DNA of 64,000 nt from the NCBI GenBank assembly GCA_002840095.1, contig PGZL01000002.1, positions 93,872 to 157,871 of the forward strand, read 5' to 3'. This DNA is from Gammaproteobacteria bacterium HGW-Gammaproteobacteria-1. Lineage in GTDB: Bacteria; Pseudomonadota; Gammaproteobacteria; Thiohalomonadales; Thiohalomonadaceae. A program made the translations under genes and the position numbers. Under the pieces are notes generated by a model that was given only the letters and a program-made list of their open reading frames with translations, searched no databases and had not been told where the DNA came from. Every line of letters starts with the position of its first letter. Within the stretch, counting starts at the first letter, position 1. Positions 25,175 through 33,582 of this stretch are shown here, in pieces.

Positions 25175-25750
25175 ATGCCAAGAATCAATCCAACGCTCGA
25201 TGATATCGGACATTGCCTGTCCGGCCGCCGGGTTGCCCTTGTCGGCAACAGCGAGCGTCTGTTCGAGTCCGACCGGCAGGTCGATGGCTACGAGCGGGTC
25301 ATCCGCATCAATAATGGACACCTCGCCGGCCGGCATCATGCGACGGCCGGTAGTCGTACCGATGTTCTTGCACTGTCGCTGGCGGTGGATGTCAGCGAGC
25401 CTCTGTTTGAATCCGTCGGGTTGGTGATGTGGATGACGCCGAAGCACGAGATGATTACCCCTGAGCTTGCCCCATTTCTGACCCACTATCCGCAGGCACA
25501 GTGGGATCGCCTCTATGCCGAGCTGGGCACCCGTCCTTCCACGGGCTGCATGATGTTCGATTTCCTGATCCGGAATATAGGGTTTGCGTCGTTGACGCTG
25601 CTCGGGTTTGATTTCTGGCGCTCGCCCACGTGGTATACCGCCGCCAGCCGGCCCGGCCCTCACTCCCCTGAAAACGAGGAGCGTTATGTGCGTTCCGCCA
25701 TCGAGCGTCACCGGTTGGAGAACCGCGCGCCCATTGAACTCATAGAATGA
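25175..25750 (+). CDS. GT29-like (sialyltransferase-family) glycosyltransferase
   Basis: A 191-residue protein with sialyltransferase-like motifs: RVALVGNSERL (about 19-28), VIRINNG (42-48), GSRTDVL, STGCMMFDFLI (about 122-132) and LLGFDFW. This order matches short bacterial glycosyltransferase family 29 proteins, which are much smaller than animal enzymes because they lack the stem region. No signal peptide or membrane anchor is seen. Donor and acceptor unknown. It overlaps the next gene by four bases (ATGA), so the two are translationally coupled. Confidence 0.75.
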   Translation: MPRINPTLDDIGHCLSGRRVALVGNSERLFESDRQVDGYERVIRINNGHLAGRHHATAGSRTDVLALSLAVDVSEPLFESVGLVMWMTPKHEMITPELAPFLTHYPQAQWDRLYAELGTRPSTGCMMFDFLIRNIGFASLTLLGFDFWRSPTWYTAASRPGPHSPENEERYVRSAIERHRLENRAPIELIE

Positions 25751-26097
25751 GCGAAAAATTTCCGATGATCTTGCTGCCTGCCTCTGTCGGAGCCTGGGGG
25801 GCGGACGCGTTTTCATCCACCCTGAAAGCCGAGCTGGAGCGCCTGCGCAGCGACGTGCTGCCCATTGCCCATGCGGTCGGTGCCGGCAATCGCCTCGATG
25901 ACAGCGACCTGGGAATTATCGTCAACGAGGTCCGTTCCGACGAAAGCCGCATCTATGCCAGGGTGGGGGTATTCTTCGCGGAAATCATCGACTGCGTCAC
26001 CTGCGGCGGCGGCAGTGGGATGCGTGATGAAGCCTATTGCGAGTTGTCGGTAACCATCGACAGAGCGACCGGCGAGGCGGGTTTCGTACCGCTTTGA
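25747..26097 (+). CDS. Unknown protein coupled to the GT29-like gene
   Basis: A 116-residue soluble protein with a CVTCGGGSG motif and a strand-rich C-terminus (CELSVTIDRATGEAGF). The ATG overlaps the upstream stop as ATGA. No family recognised; coupling suggests it works with the glycosyltransferase. Confidence 0.65.
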   Translation: MSEKFPMILLPASVGAWGADAFSSTLKAELERLRSDVLPIAHAVGAGNRLDDSDLGIIVNEVRSDESRIYARVGVFFAEIIDCVTCGGGSGMRDEAYCELSVTIDRATGEAGFVPL

Positions 26098-26149
26098 GGG
26101 AATGGGTGCTGAGCCCGGCCACATTGCCGCCACACAGGAGCGAGAAATC

Positions 26150-26542
26150 ATGGCAAAACGTATTTATGGATTACTGGCGCTACTGATTCTTCCCCTGAGC
26201 CTGCAGGCCGGGACCTGGACGGAAGACTGCCCGCAGATGGAAGTGGAAAGTCCGTTCCAATACAAGCGTATCTGGAGCACCGATGATGCCTGGGTCAGGA
26301 AGCCCCTGAGCGCCAACCAGCCGATCCTGATGTCGTGCGGCAACTGGAAGGTCATGGGGCAGGAGATGGTTTGCTATTTCGGCGGTTACAAGACCACCTA
26401 TGACTATGCGGTGCGGAAGGCTATTCCGGATGGTGCCAGTTGCGAACGCAGCGAGCAGTGCCAATTCCAGTGCACCTCGCAAGTCGCGCCGCAGAAGATG
26501 CTGCCGAAGCTGAAGGCTCCCCGGCAGGTTGTTCCGCAATAA
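26150..26542 (+). CDS. Small secreted six-cysteine protein
   Basis: A 130-residue exported protein. The signal peptide MAKRIYGLLALLILPLSLQA ends before GTWTEDCPQ. Six cysteines follow (DCP, SCG, VCYF, SCER, QCQ, QCTS), enough for three disulfides, and a basic, proline-rich tail closes the protein. I chose ATG at 26150, preceded by AGGAG, over an upstream frame start at 26102 that would bury the signal peptide. Function unknown. Confidence 0.72.
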   Translation: MAKRIYGLLALLILPLSLQAGTWTEDCPQMEVESPFQYKRIWSTDDAWVRKPLSANQPILMSCGNWKVMGQEMVCYFGGYKTTYDYAVRKAIPDGASCERSEQCQFQCTSQVAPQKMLPKLKAPRQVVPQ

Positions 26543-26562
26543 GCGGTACTCCGGTCCCGACG

Positions 26563-27225
26563 ATGTGCGGCCGCTACTCCCTCGTTTGTGATGCCGGTCA
26601 TCTGCAGGCCTATTACGACCTGGCGAATACGGGGGTGTTCGCCGGGCCGCGTTTCAATATCGCCCCGACGCAGCAGGTGCCTGCGATCGTGGCGGTAAAC
26701 GGCGAACGGCATCTTGAGTTGTTCCATTGGGGCCTGATCCCGTCCTGGGCCGATGACAGCAAGCTCGGCTATTCGACCATCAATGCGCGGGCGGAGACAG
26801 TGGGCGAAAAGCCGGCGTTTCGTGCGGCGTTTCGGCATCGGCGTTGCCTGATTCCCGCCGACGGTTTCTACGAATGGCAAGGCGAAAAGGGGCATAAGCA
26901 CCCTTGGCGGATCGAACCGGACAATCGTGATGAATTTTTTTCCTTCGCTGGGTTGTGGGCAGCCTGGGAGAGCGGCGCGGACGTTATACGCTCCTGCACC
27001 ATCATAGCCGGTCCGGCCAATTTGCTGGTGCAGCCGATCAGTGACCGCATGCCGGTGATGGTTCCCCGCGAGGCGTGGGCGCTGTGGCTCGACCCGGACA
27101 CCGGGATGGAAGCGCTGCAACCGCTGCTGAAACCGCCGCCGGCCGAAGGCATGCGGGCCTACCGCGTGGGTGAACACGTCAACAATCCGAACCATGACGA
27201 CCCGGCCTGTCTGTTCCCGGCGTAA
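26563..27225 (+). CDS. SRAP-domain protein (YedK/HMCES family)
   Basis: A 220-residue protein that protects abasic sites in single-stranded DNA by covalent attachment through Cys2. MCGRYS starts at ATG 26563, giving Cys2 after Met removal. The INARAE motif has Asn74, and FYEW has Glu104, matching the catalytic Asn and Glu. Where most members have His in the HDRMP motif, this protein reads ISDRMPVM, with Ser at position 160. That may alter crosslink formation or reversal. It follows the secreted protein after only 20 bases. Confidence 0.9.
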   Translation: MCGRYSLVCDAGHLQAYYDLANTGVFAGPRFNIAPTQQVPAIVAVNGERHLELFHWGLIPSWADDSKLGYSTINARAETVGEKPAFRAAFRHRRCLIPADGFYEWQGEKGHKHPWRIEPDNRDEFFSFAGLWAAWESGADVIRSCTIIAGPANLLVQPISDRMPVMVPREAWALWLDPDTGMEALQPLLKPPPAEGMRAYRVGEHVNNPNHDDPACLFPA

Positions 27226-27336
27226 GCGCGACGGGTTCCGTTGTGTGGTTACACCGACAACAGGTCTATTTTTGATTTGCACCAAACAAGCCCCAAGGTG
27301 ACTGCGAACCGGGGCGCGGAAATACGAGGTGTCAGG

Positions 27337-28449
27337 ATGACAGAGCTGCATATCCGCCAAGTGGTTTCGCCATCGATGCTCGGCCTGATGTTGGGCATAC
27401 TGCTGCTGATGCCGATGGCCCTGGCGCTGGCTACAGGACAGCCGGTGCTGGAGATTTACACCGTCATGTATAACAAGGTCACGCAGAAAGGGATAGACGG
27501 CAAACTCGGTCTCGATCTGCTCCAGGTGTTGCTGGGCGTGGCGGCGTTGTTGTTTATGTTCGCGCGGCAACGCGCTTTGCGGCTGTATGTTTCGGCACAG
27601 GGTATAGAACTGCAAAACCGCAATCCGGTCATCCGCTTGTTCATCAGGCCCTGGAGAATTGTATGGGGGCAGATGTCGGAGGTGGTGCTGCATGGGGCGC
27701 CGGCCGCCCGCATAGCGCTTGAGTTTCGCATCAAGGGTGGACAGTCCCGCAAGCTTGGCGTGGCGGAGTGGATACGCCCGGAGGGAAATGTAAAGCTTGG
27801 TTGGTCCGCCCTGCGTTTCGCTTTCAAACCGCCCCCGGCGCATGAGTCAGAGCTGCTCCGTGTGCTCGCCGGCTATGGCATCAATGTTGTGGATCGGACT
27901 GAAGTGGACGCCGCGCGCATGGGGTTTGCCCTGGAGAAGAACCGCTATACGCGTGTTGCGCTGATCGTTCTGGCGGTGCTGGCGACCTATGCCGCAATCG
28001 ACGGCATTGTCGTGCTTGACGAGTCTTTCGTTGAGGAGCCGCCATTGCCTGCGTTTCTGATGGCCGGAGCCATGACGGCGATGGTAGGGATGGTTCTGTT
28101 GCTGCGCTTCGGTGTGCCGGCAGCCGAATCCGTCGGCCTGGGGGCGCTCGTCGGCGTGGCGCTTGGCCTGGCGTCCTATCCGGCCACCCTGCGGATAAAC
28201 GCGCTGACCGACCCGGTAGGCATGGGGCAACACGAATACGTATTGCAGCGGGGCGCCATGTTGTATCCGCTGACCGGGGGGCTACCCTCTTTGTATGCGC
28301 CGATCAGCCGGGAGTTCTGGGCGGCACAGCGGATTGGATCAACCTGGGATATCGAACTCCGGCAGGGTGGCCTCGGCATATGGCAATACCGGCGTGCTCC
28401 CTTGTTGGAACACATCCGCGATTACCACGAGCGAAACAGTCGCCGATAG
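27337..28449 (+). CDS. Unknown multi-pass membrane protein
   Basis: A 370-residue inner-membrane protein with two N-terminal membrane segments (about 10-33 and 60-80), a soluble middle region of about 120 residues, and three C-terminal segments (from around VALIVLAVLATYAAIDGIVV). GAGGTG six bases before ATG 27337 supports this start rather than 27241. No family recognised. Confidence 0.68.
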   Translation: MTELHIRQVVSPSMLGLMLGILLLMPMALALATGQPVLEIYTVMYNKVTQKGIDGKLGLDLLQVLLGVAALLFMFARQRALRLYVSAQGIELQNRNPVIRLFIRPWRIVWGQMSEVVLHGAPAARIALEFRIKGGQSRKLGVAEWIRPEGNVKLGWSALRFAFKPPPAHESELLRVLAGYGINVVDRTEVDAARMGFALEKNRYTRVALIVLAVLATYAAIDGIVVLDESFVEEPPLPAFLMAGAMTAMVGMVLLLRFGVPAAESVGLGALVGVALGLASYPATLRINALTDPVGMGQHEYVLQRGAMLYPLTGGLPSLYAPISREFWAAQRIGSTWDIELRQGGLGIWQYRRAPLLEHIRDYHERNSRR

Positions 28450-28526
28450 CAGATGTTCGTCACTGTGCGGAGACTTGTCTGCCGGACACGGCCAGAGGAT
28501 GCGGGCAAAACACGGAGAGCACCGTG

Positions 28527-29228
28527 ATGACCATAGAGCCAATGGCGAATACACCCCGTGCGTATGCAAGAGCTGCCGGGGTATTGTATTTGCTGATCAT
28601 AGTGTGTGGTATTTTCAGTGAGGCCCTTGTCCGCTCCAGCCTGATTGTGGCCGGGGACGCGGATGCGACGGCGGCTAAGGTACTGGCGTCTCCCGGGCTA
28701 TTCCGCGCCGGTTTCGCGGCGGATGTCGTCATGCTGCTGAGCGACGTCGCCATCGCCATCGTTTTCTATATCCTGCTCAAGCCGGTGAGCGCCCCCCTGG
28801 CTCTGACCGCGGCGGCGTTCCGCCTGATCCAGGCGGCGCTCATTGGAGGCAGCCTGCTTTTTTATTACTCCGCGTTGATATTGCTGGCCGGCGGGTATGC
28901 CAATGCCTTTCCGCCGTCGCAGTTGCATGCGCTGGCCTTGTTCATGCTCGATATGCATAGCCACGGCTACGATGTCGGCCTGCTGTTCTTCGGTGTCTCC
29001 AGCCTGATACTCGGGTATCTGGTCGTGCGGTCGGCGTATTTTCCCTCCCTGCTCGGTTACGGCCTGATGGCGGCCGCCGTGGTGTACCTGACAGGGAGCC
29101 TGGCGCGTTTCCTGTTGCCGGAAAGTTTGCCGCTGATCATGCCGCTCTATATCGTGCCCCTGGTCGCGGAACTTGCGTTCTGCCTGTGGTTGCTGATCAA
29201 GGGCGTGGCTCAACCCCGGCCCGCCTGA
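28527..29228 (+). CDS. DUF4386 family membrane protein
   Basis: A 233-residue protein with about six membrane segments. RAAGVLYLLIIVCGIFSE at the N-terminus and FRAGFAADVVMLLSDVAIAI are typical of DUF4386. ATG at 28527 has GGAGAG seven bases upstream. Function of the family is not established. It is the last ordinary gene before the repeat and toxin-cassette region. Confidence 0.82.
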   Translation: MTIEPMANTPRAYARAAGVLYLLIIVCGIFSEALVRSSLIVAGDADATAAKVLASPGLFRAGFAADVVMLLSDVAIAIVFYILLKPVSAPLALTAAAFRLIQAALIGGSLLFYYSALILLAGGYANAFPPSQLHALALFMLDMHSHGYDVGLLFFGVSSLILGYLVVRSAYFPSLLGYGLMAAAVVYLTGSLARFLLPESLPLIMPLYIVPLVAELAFCLWLLIKGVAQPRPA

Positions 29229-29251
29229 GCGGCGACACAAACAACACCCCA

Positions 29252-29742
29252 CTCATAAGCGCTCATTCCAGCCTTCGGCCTGCTGCATGCGCACGCGCAA
29301 TACCGCACGGCAGCGGTTGGAAATCACATTCCATTGGAAAAACTGTGGCAAATATTCGACAATGCGCCCGCTAACGCAGTGCTCTGACCACGGCTCGCGG
29401 GGCGGGATACCTTAGCTAATCCCTCTACAATCCCCCCATGGAAAAGCCACAGGCCGTCCACACTCGGACGCCACGGTTTACGAGAGCGCAGCTAATTGTC
29501 ACCAGTCATAGGTATGACTGCGTGGCCAGGACGACCCTTTTTGGATTGGGCTGACAGGGATGGTTATCGTAATTACTGCCATATCATCTAGGCGCCACGC
29601 GCCAATCTTCCCCGATTTATCGTGTTCCAACCAGCGCCATCCCTGGTCGCAGCGTTGTTCACCATTCTCCGGCAGGCAGAGCCATGGGCCGTCCATACGT
29701 CGTCAGCTACCAGGCTTCCGAATAGCCGCTACACTACCGGCT
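29252..29742. repeat. Long direct repeat, copy A
   Basis: About 490 bases resembling copies B and C, by eye around 80% over conserved blocks. Shared blocks include CCATTGGAAAAAC, GGCAAATATTCGACAAT, TAATCCCTCTACAATCCCC, GGCCGTCCACACTCGGACGC, TTTACGAGAGCGCAGCTA, the palindrome CAGTCATAGGTATGACTG (29503-29520) and CATATCATCTAGGCGCCACG. No gene is seen in it. It is followed directly by a tpsA fragment. Confidence 0.85.
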
Positions 29743-29970
29743 GGGCGTCGGGCGGTGATGAATAGCGGCGAGATCCACGCCGAGGGCGGTCGGGTGCTTC
29801 TCGCCGCCAGCACCAGCCAGGACGTCTTTTCCCAGGCGGTCAATACTGCGGGCCTGGATCAGGCCACCAGCGTCGTTGTCAATGCAGACGGCAGCTTTAC
29901 CCTGGGCAGCGGGGCGGACGTGGTCAACAGCGGTACCGCGAACCTGGATGCGATGAGACTTGCTGCATGA
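29743..29970 (+). pseudogene. tpsA fragment 1 (TPS-domain 3' segment)
   Basis: Bases 29757-29933 align with 36316-36492 of the complete tpsA gene with 17 differences in 177 bases by my count; about 13 are silent. It encodes NSGEIHAEGGRVLLAASTSQ and onward, against NGGEIHAEGGRVLLTASTSQ in tpsA. Four bases are missing near the left edge, homology ends after AACAGCGGTA, and the frame stops at 29970. It has no secretion signal. The silent bias suggests it derives from a once-functional tpsA paralogue. Confidence 0.85.
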
Positions 29971-30038
29971 ACGTAGACGATGCCTATGTCTTCGAATGGT
30001 TAAAGCCGGTACTTTGAATCAATAACAGGGAGGTTGGT

Positions 30039-30959
30039 ATGCTCACTGAAGCCGAAAAGCGCGAAATGCGCCAAATGATCAGCACGAACCAGCACGAGGT
30101 CTACATTCTGTCGCTGGAGGAAATGGATCACGTCTTTGCGGCAGGCAAGAGTAAGCCGTGGATACGGGAAAAATGGCAAGAGTACAAAACCAAGGTTGAG
30201 TTCTCTACGAACTATTACAGTTCGGGAAAGGACGTTCTTCTACTGAACAAGCTGCTCGCCGACATGGGCTACTCCGGCGCACGGGCCTATGTCAAAACCT
30301 ATGGCGGCAAGCCGCACATCATCCTCAAGGGCCATCCGGGATTGCGCAAGATTCTCACTGCCACCAAATACGGTGTGCAGAACGCCAAAGTGGTAAAAAT
30401 GGGGCTGGGTAAACACGGCGGGATTAGTGCCGCCAAAGGCGGAGGCATCCTGACTATCGTCCTGGTAACGGTCTATCGCGTGGTGGACTACTTCGTGCGC
30501 GACGATGCGACACTAAGCCAGTTGTTTGGTGCGCTGGCGACGGATATTGTAAAGATTGGGATTGCGACTGGTGCTTCGATTGCTGCTGCAACAGGGGTTT
30601 CGATGCTTGGCGCCGCTATGACGTCTGGCGTGGCTACTGGCGCTTTGGCTGGCATGGTTGTGGCGATCGGGCCATTGGTCGCTGTTATTGCAGTTGGTTT
30701 GTTTGTTTCAGTTATGCTGACTAACCTGGACGAGCGCTATGGTCTTACGGATAAGGTTATCGCAGCCCTTGATGAACTCTCCGAAAAGGGGATATCTGGC
30801 GTTCTTGAAGAGAAGAAGCAAGCAGTGATTAACAGAAGCCGTCAATTTGGTAATGATGTTGCGGAGTCAGTAATCGATTATGCGGTAGACAAAGTAGAGC
30901 AAATCATCGGGCGAGCTACACATAACTTGTTCAGAAAACTGACCATGCCGAGCATATGA
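30039..30959 (+). CDS. Candidate membrane-acting toxin (glycine-rich hydrophobic core)
   Basis: A 306-residue protein. The N-terminal ~130 residues are soluble (MLTEAEKREMRQMISTNQHE; YVKTYGGKPHIILKGHPGLR). Residues about 170-235 are a long hydrophobic, Gly/Ala-rich stretch with two or three membrane segments, and a charged helical tail follows. There is no signal peptide. AGGGAGG precedes ATG 30039. It overlaps the next gene by ATGA, as toxin/immunity pairs often do. The tail segment reappears as a remnant at 33640-33710. Toxicity is inferred from context; I do not recognise the family. Confidence 0.65.
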   Translation: MLTEAEKREMRQMISTNQHEVYILSLEEMDHVFAAGKSKPWIREKWQEYKTKVEFSTNYYSSGKDVLLLNKLLADMGYSGARAYVKTYGGKPHIILKGHPGLRKILTATKYGVQNAKVVKMGLGKHGGISAAKGGGILTIVLVTVYRVVDYFVRDDATLSQLFGALATDIVKIGIATGASIAAATGVSMLGAAMTSGVATGALAGMVVAIGPLVAVIAVGLFVSVMLTNLDERYGLTDKVIAALDELSEKGISGVLEEKKQAVINRSRQFGNDVAESVIDYAVDKVEQIIGRATHNLFRKLTMPSI

Positions 30960-31402
30960 CAGACATGGTAATTGAACAACCAGTATCCATGGGGAAGGCA
31001 TATGCAATCGCGATAAGTTTCTTTTTGCTTGGCATATTGATGATGATTCTCACAGTTGCCGAGCTGTCGGAGATGGTGGGAGAGATTCTGAACGAAGCCC
31101 GACTTGTCACGCTAAATATCGGAATGTATTACTTGTTCGGAGGAGGCCTGTTTTTCGTAGTAATGGTGATAGGCCTGGTTTACCCAAAATTATTCAAAAA
31201 GCAACTACCGAGAGGCGTTGAGAAGTTGCTTATCTTTTTATTCCTGTCCGGCATTGTGTTGATGTTTGCATTACCGCATGTCGTGCATGCCTATGTGGAT
31301 GGCTACCTGCAGAATAATCACTACGTTATCTGCGAGGCTAAATCCACTCAATGGCTGCACGTACGTACCATTGTCTATACGAAAGCGCTGCCATGCGACT
31401 GA
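30956..31402 (+). CDS. Candidate immunity protein, paralogue 1
   Basis: A 148-residue inner-membrane protein with three or four membrane segments (AIAISFFLLGILMMILTVAE; YYLFGGGLFFVVMVIGLVYP; LLIFLFLSGIVLMFALPH). The C-terminus YVICEAKSTQWLHVRTIVYT is nearly identical in paralogue 2 at 33714-34160. The start codon overlaps the upstream stop (ATGA), so it is coupled to the putative toxin. Immunity by membrane interaction is inference. Its last ~75 coding bases belong to the repeated DNA that continues into copy B. Confidence 0.7.
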   Translation: MTDMVIEQPVSMGKAYAIAISFFLLGILMMILTVAELSEMVGEILNEARLVTLNIGMYYLFGGGLFFVVMVIGLVYPKLFKKQLPRGVEKLLIFLFLSGIVLMFALPHVVHAYVDGYLQNNHYVICEAKSTQWLHVRTIVYTKALPCD

Positions 31403-31870
31403 GCGAACCACAATTAAGGTATCCATTCATAAACGCGCGCTCCAGCCTTCGGCTTGCTGCCGGTCCGCACGCAATAATGCACTGTAATTGTCGGACATCA
31501 CAATTCCATTGGAAAAACGCCGGCAAATATTCGACAATAGGCCCCGCTGACGCGGTGCTCTGACCAAGGCACTTGGGGAGGGATTCCCTAGTCAATCCCT
31601 CTACAATCCCCGCATGCAAAGCCACAGGCCGTCCACACTCGGACGCCCGGTTTACGAGAGCGCAGCTATTTGTCACCAGTCATGGGTATGACTGCGTGGC
31701 CAGGACGACCATTTTTTGGAATGGGGCTGACACGGATGGTTATCGTAATTACTGCTATATCATCTAGGCGCCACGCGCCGATCTCCCCCGATTTATCGCC
31801 CTCCAACTGGCTCCGCTGCTGGTCGCTGCGTTATTCATTGTCCCCGGCAGGCAACGCCATGTGCCGTCCG
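31328..31870. repeat. Long direct repeat, copy B
   Basis: Begins inside the 3' coding end of immunity paralogue 1 and continues to about 31870. It is closest to copy C. It carries the palindrome variant CAGTCATGGGTATGACTG at 31677-31694 and TTAATCCC/TCAATCCC stem words. No gene is seen between 31403 and 32015. Confidence 0.85.
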
Positions 31871-31871
31871 C

Positions 31872-31921
31872 ACGGGTGGGTGCTTCTAACCGCCACCACC
31901 AGCCAGGACGTGTTTTCCCGA
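31872..31921 (+). pseudogene. tpsA fragment 2
   Basis: About 50 bases encoding GWVLLTATTSQDVFSR match tpsA near 36346-36393 (GRVLLTASTSQDVFSQ). It is joined directly to the end of repeat copy B, and lies about 95 bases before the GH19 gene. Confidence 0.75.
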
Positions 31922-32015
31922 TGCAAACATAGCATCAGCTCATAGACGGTAGAAAATAGAGGCAAAGCAATATTATCAACCGGTGTTGAAATCCACTATA
32001 CAGGGACGATGATGT

Positions 32016-32807
32016 ATGGCTATAAAGCAAAGCGTGGGTACAAAAGGGAAAAATGAATCCATTGATGTAAAAGTGATTCAAGCGGCATTAAATTTGTCCA
32101 AAACTGATAAATTTGAACTCGCCAATAAATTGGTGGTTGATGGAAAGTGTGGCAGCAAGACCATTCTAGCTATAGAAAGCTTTCAGAAAAATGTTGTCGG
32201 TTCGGCATCCCCTGATGGCAGGATTGACGCGTCTGGTAAGACTTTAGCTGCCCTCAAAAAGCAATTGTCAAAAGGCATGTCGGAAGATGCGCTGATTGCG
32301 ATAATGGCGAAAGGTGATTCCAGTACCATTAAAATCTATTTGGCGCTGCTGAAAACGGCACTCACAAAATACCAGATAAGCACTCCTTTGCGCGTGGCAC
32401 ATTTCCTGGCACAGGTTGGCCATGAGAGCCTCTCCTTTAGGTATACCCGTGAACTGGCCAGTGGGGCCGCATATGAAGGTCGTAAAGATCTAGGTAATAC
32501 TCAGAAGGGCGATGGGATAAGGTTCAAGGGGCGCGGACTTATCCAGATTACCGGGCGTGATAACTATGCAAAATATGGCACCTACGCAAAACTTGATCTA
32601 CTGAAAAAAGGCAATGAAGAGTTGATTGCCAATACGTCGAAATATGCGTTGGATGTGGCGCTTTGGTTTTGGGACTCAAGAAAACTTAACAGTCATGCTG
32701 ATGCTGATGACTTGAGAGCAATTACCCGCAGAGTAAACGGGGGCTACAATGGTCTGGACGATCGGAAAGACTATCTGGATCGAGCCAAATTTTTTCTTCT
32801 TTCGTGA
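32016..32807 (+). CDS. GH19 lysozyme/chitinase-like effector
   Basis: A 263-residue protein. Residues 1-85 form a peptidoglycan-binding-like domain (VIQAALNLS ... LVVDGKCGSKTILAIESFQK). Residues about 100-263 are a glycoside hydrolase 19 domain with candidate catalytic Glu137 (AQVGHESLSF) and Glu146, plus the hallmark FKGRGLIQITGRDNY. There is no signal peptide, so delivery by another system, such as the T6SS downstream, or phage-like lysis is implied. The next gene encodes a lipoprotein, as for periplasmic cell-wall effectors with immunity partners. It is AT-richer than core genes. Confidence 0.87.
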   Translation: MAIKQSVGTKGKNESIDVKVIQAALNLSKTDKFELANKLVVDGKCGSKTILAIESFQKNVVGSASPDGRIDASGKTLAALKKQLSKGMSEDALIAIMAKGDSSTIKIYLALLKTALTKYQISTPLRVAHFLAQVGHESLSFRYTRELASGAAYEGRKDLGNTQKGDGIRFKGRGLIQITGRDNYAKYGTYAKLDLLKKGNEELIANTSKYALDVALWFWDSRKLNSHADADDLRAITRRVNGGYNGLDDRKDYLDRAKFFLLS

Positions 32808-32815
32808 ATATAACT

Positions 32816-33331
32816 ATGAAAGCACTATATACATTGGCTACAGTCGCGTTGCTGGGATGCTCTGAAATGGCTAGTTCGGCCGGAAGTGCAAGGGAATGCG
32901 ATTTTGACTACGGCAATCTGTCGTCGTGTGCGAGTGATGACTACAAGGTGGCTATACAAAGCCGTCGGCTTGCCGTTGATGAAATCCAGCTAGAATCCAT
33001 ACTTGTAAGTTATCGCGGCAAGCAGCAGCTGCTCGAGATATCCCCGGATACCAGTATGCTTGATGGTGACAAAGGTGTTGTCCTGTTTGATGATATCAAT
33101 TTCGATGGCATTCCTGACGTAGCCATCAGCACATCATTCGGACTAGCCAACCAATACATGGACTACTGGGTCTTCGATAAAGAGAAGAACCAATTATCAA
33201 AAGTCGGAAATTATGTCAGATTTGCTTTGCACCCGTCCGACAAGTCATTGCGCAATACGGTAAAGGATGACGCCGCGACCTATCGGGATAACGCGTACAT
33301 TTGGCGGAATGGGAAGCTTGTTAAGAAATAG
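32816..33331 (+). CDS. Periplasmic lipoprotein, candidate immunity to the GH19 protein
   Basis: A 171-residue lipoprotein: MKALYTLATVALLGC gives a lipobox with Cys15. The mature part has VVLFDDINFDGIPDVAIS, like the XAC2610/FG-GAP-type calcium-loop repeats found in proteins next to lysozyme-like effectors. A GTG at 32804 would overlap the upstream gene by four bases; ATG at 32816 gives the cleaner signal sequence. Periplasmic location fits blocking a peptidoglycan hydrolase. The immunity role is inferred. Confidence 0.72.
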   Translation: MKALYTLATVALLGCSEMASSAGSARECDFDYGNLSSCASDDYKVAIQSRRLAVDEIQLESILVSYRGKQQLLEISPDTSMLDGDKGVVLFDDINFDGIPDVAISTSFGLANQYMDYWVFDKEKNQLSKVGNYVRFALHPSDKSLRNTVKDDAATYRDNAYIWRNGKLVKK

Positions 33332-33347
33332 TTCTGGTTGCTACCTT

Positions 33348-33578
33348 ATGAAGCCACAGAAGTGGGCCTACTATATCTCTAAGTTCACGTTACTCGATGA
33401 GATTCTAGGTTTTGTGTACTGGGCTCTTGCGGTCTACGGCATTTTTCTTATCGTAGGCTGCATCGATAACCAAGTGGCCATAGTTGCCACTATCTGCGTA
33501 TATGTCGTTTCGGTGGTTGTTGTTTATTTCTTTCTCATAAAGAAAATCAAAATGTTTTTCAAAGGTGATTCTAAGTGA
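33348..33578 (+). CDS. Small membrane protein after the GH19 pair
   Basis: A 76-residue protein starting MKPQKWAYYISKFTLLDEIL, with two membrane segments (about 20-42 and 46-66) and a basic end KKIKMFFKGDSK. It lies 16 bases after the lipoprotein gene. It could assist lysis (holin-like) or immunity; no family recognised. Confidence 0.6.
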   Translation: MKPQKWAYYISKFTLLDEILGFVYWALAVYGIFLIVGCIDNQVAIVATICVYVVSVVVVYFFLIKKIKMFFKGDSK

Positions 33579-33582
33579 ATTC

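Noticed and set aside
29560-29756. Upstream extension of the reading frame containing tpsA fragment 1
   Set aside because: This part is repeat copy A, not tpsA; the frame is accidental and differs in copies B and C.
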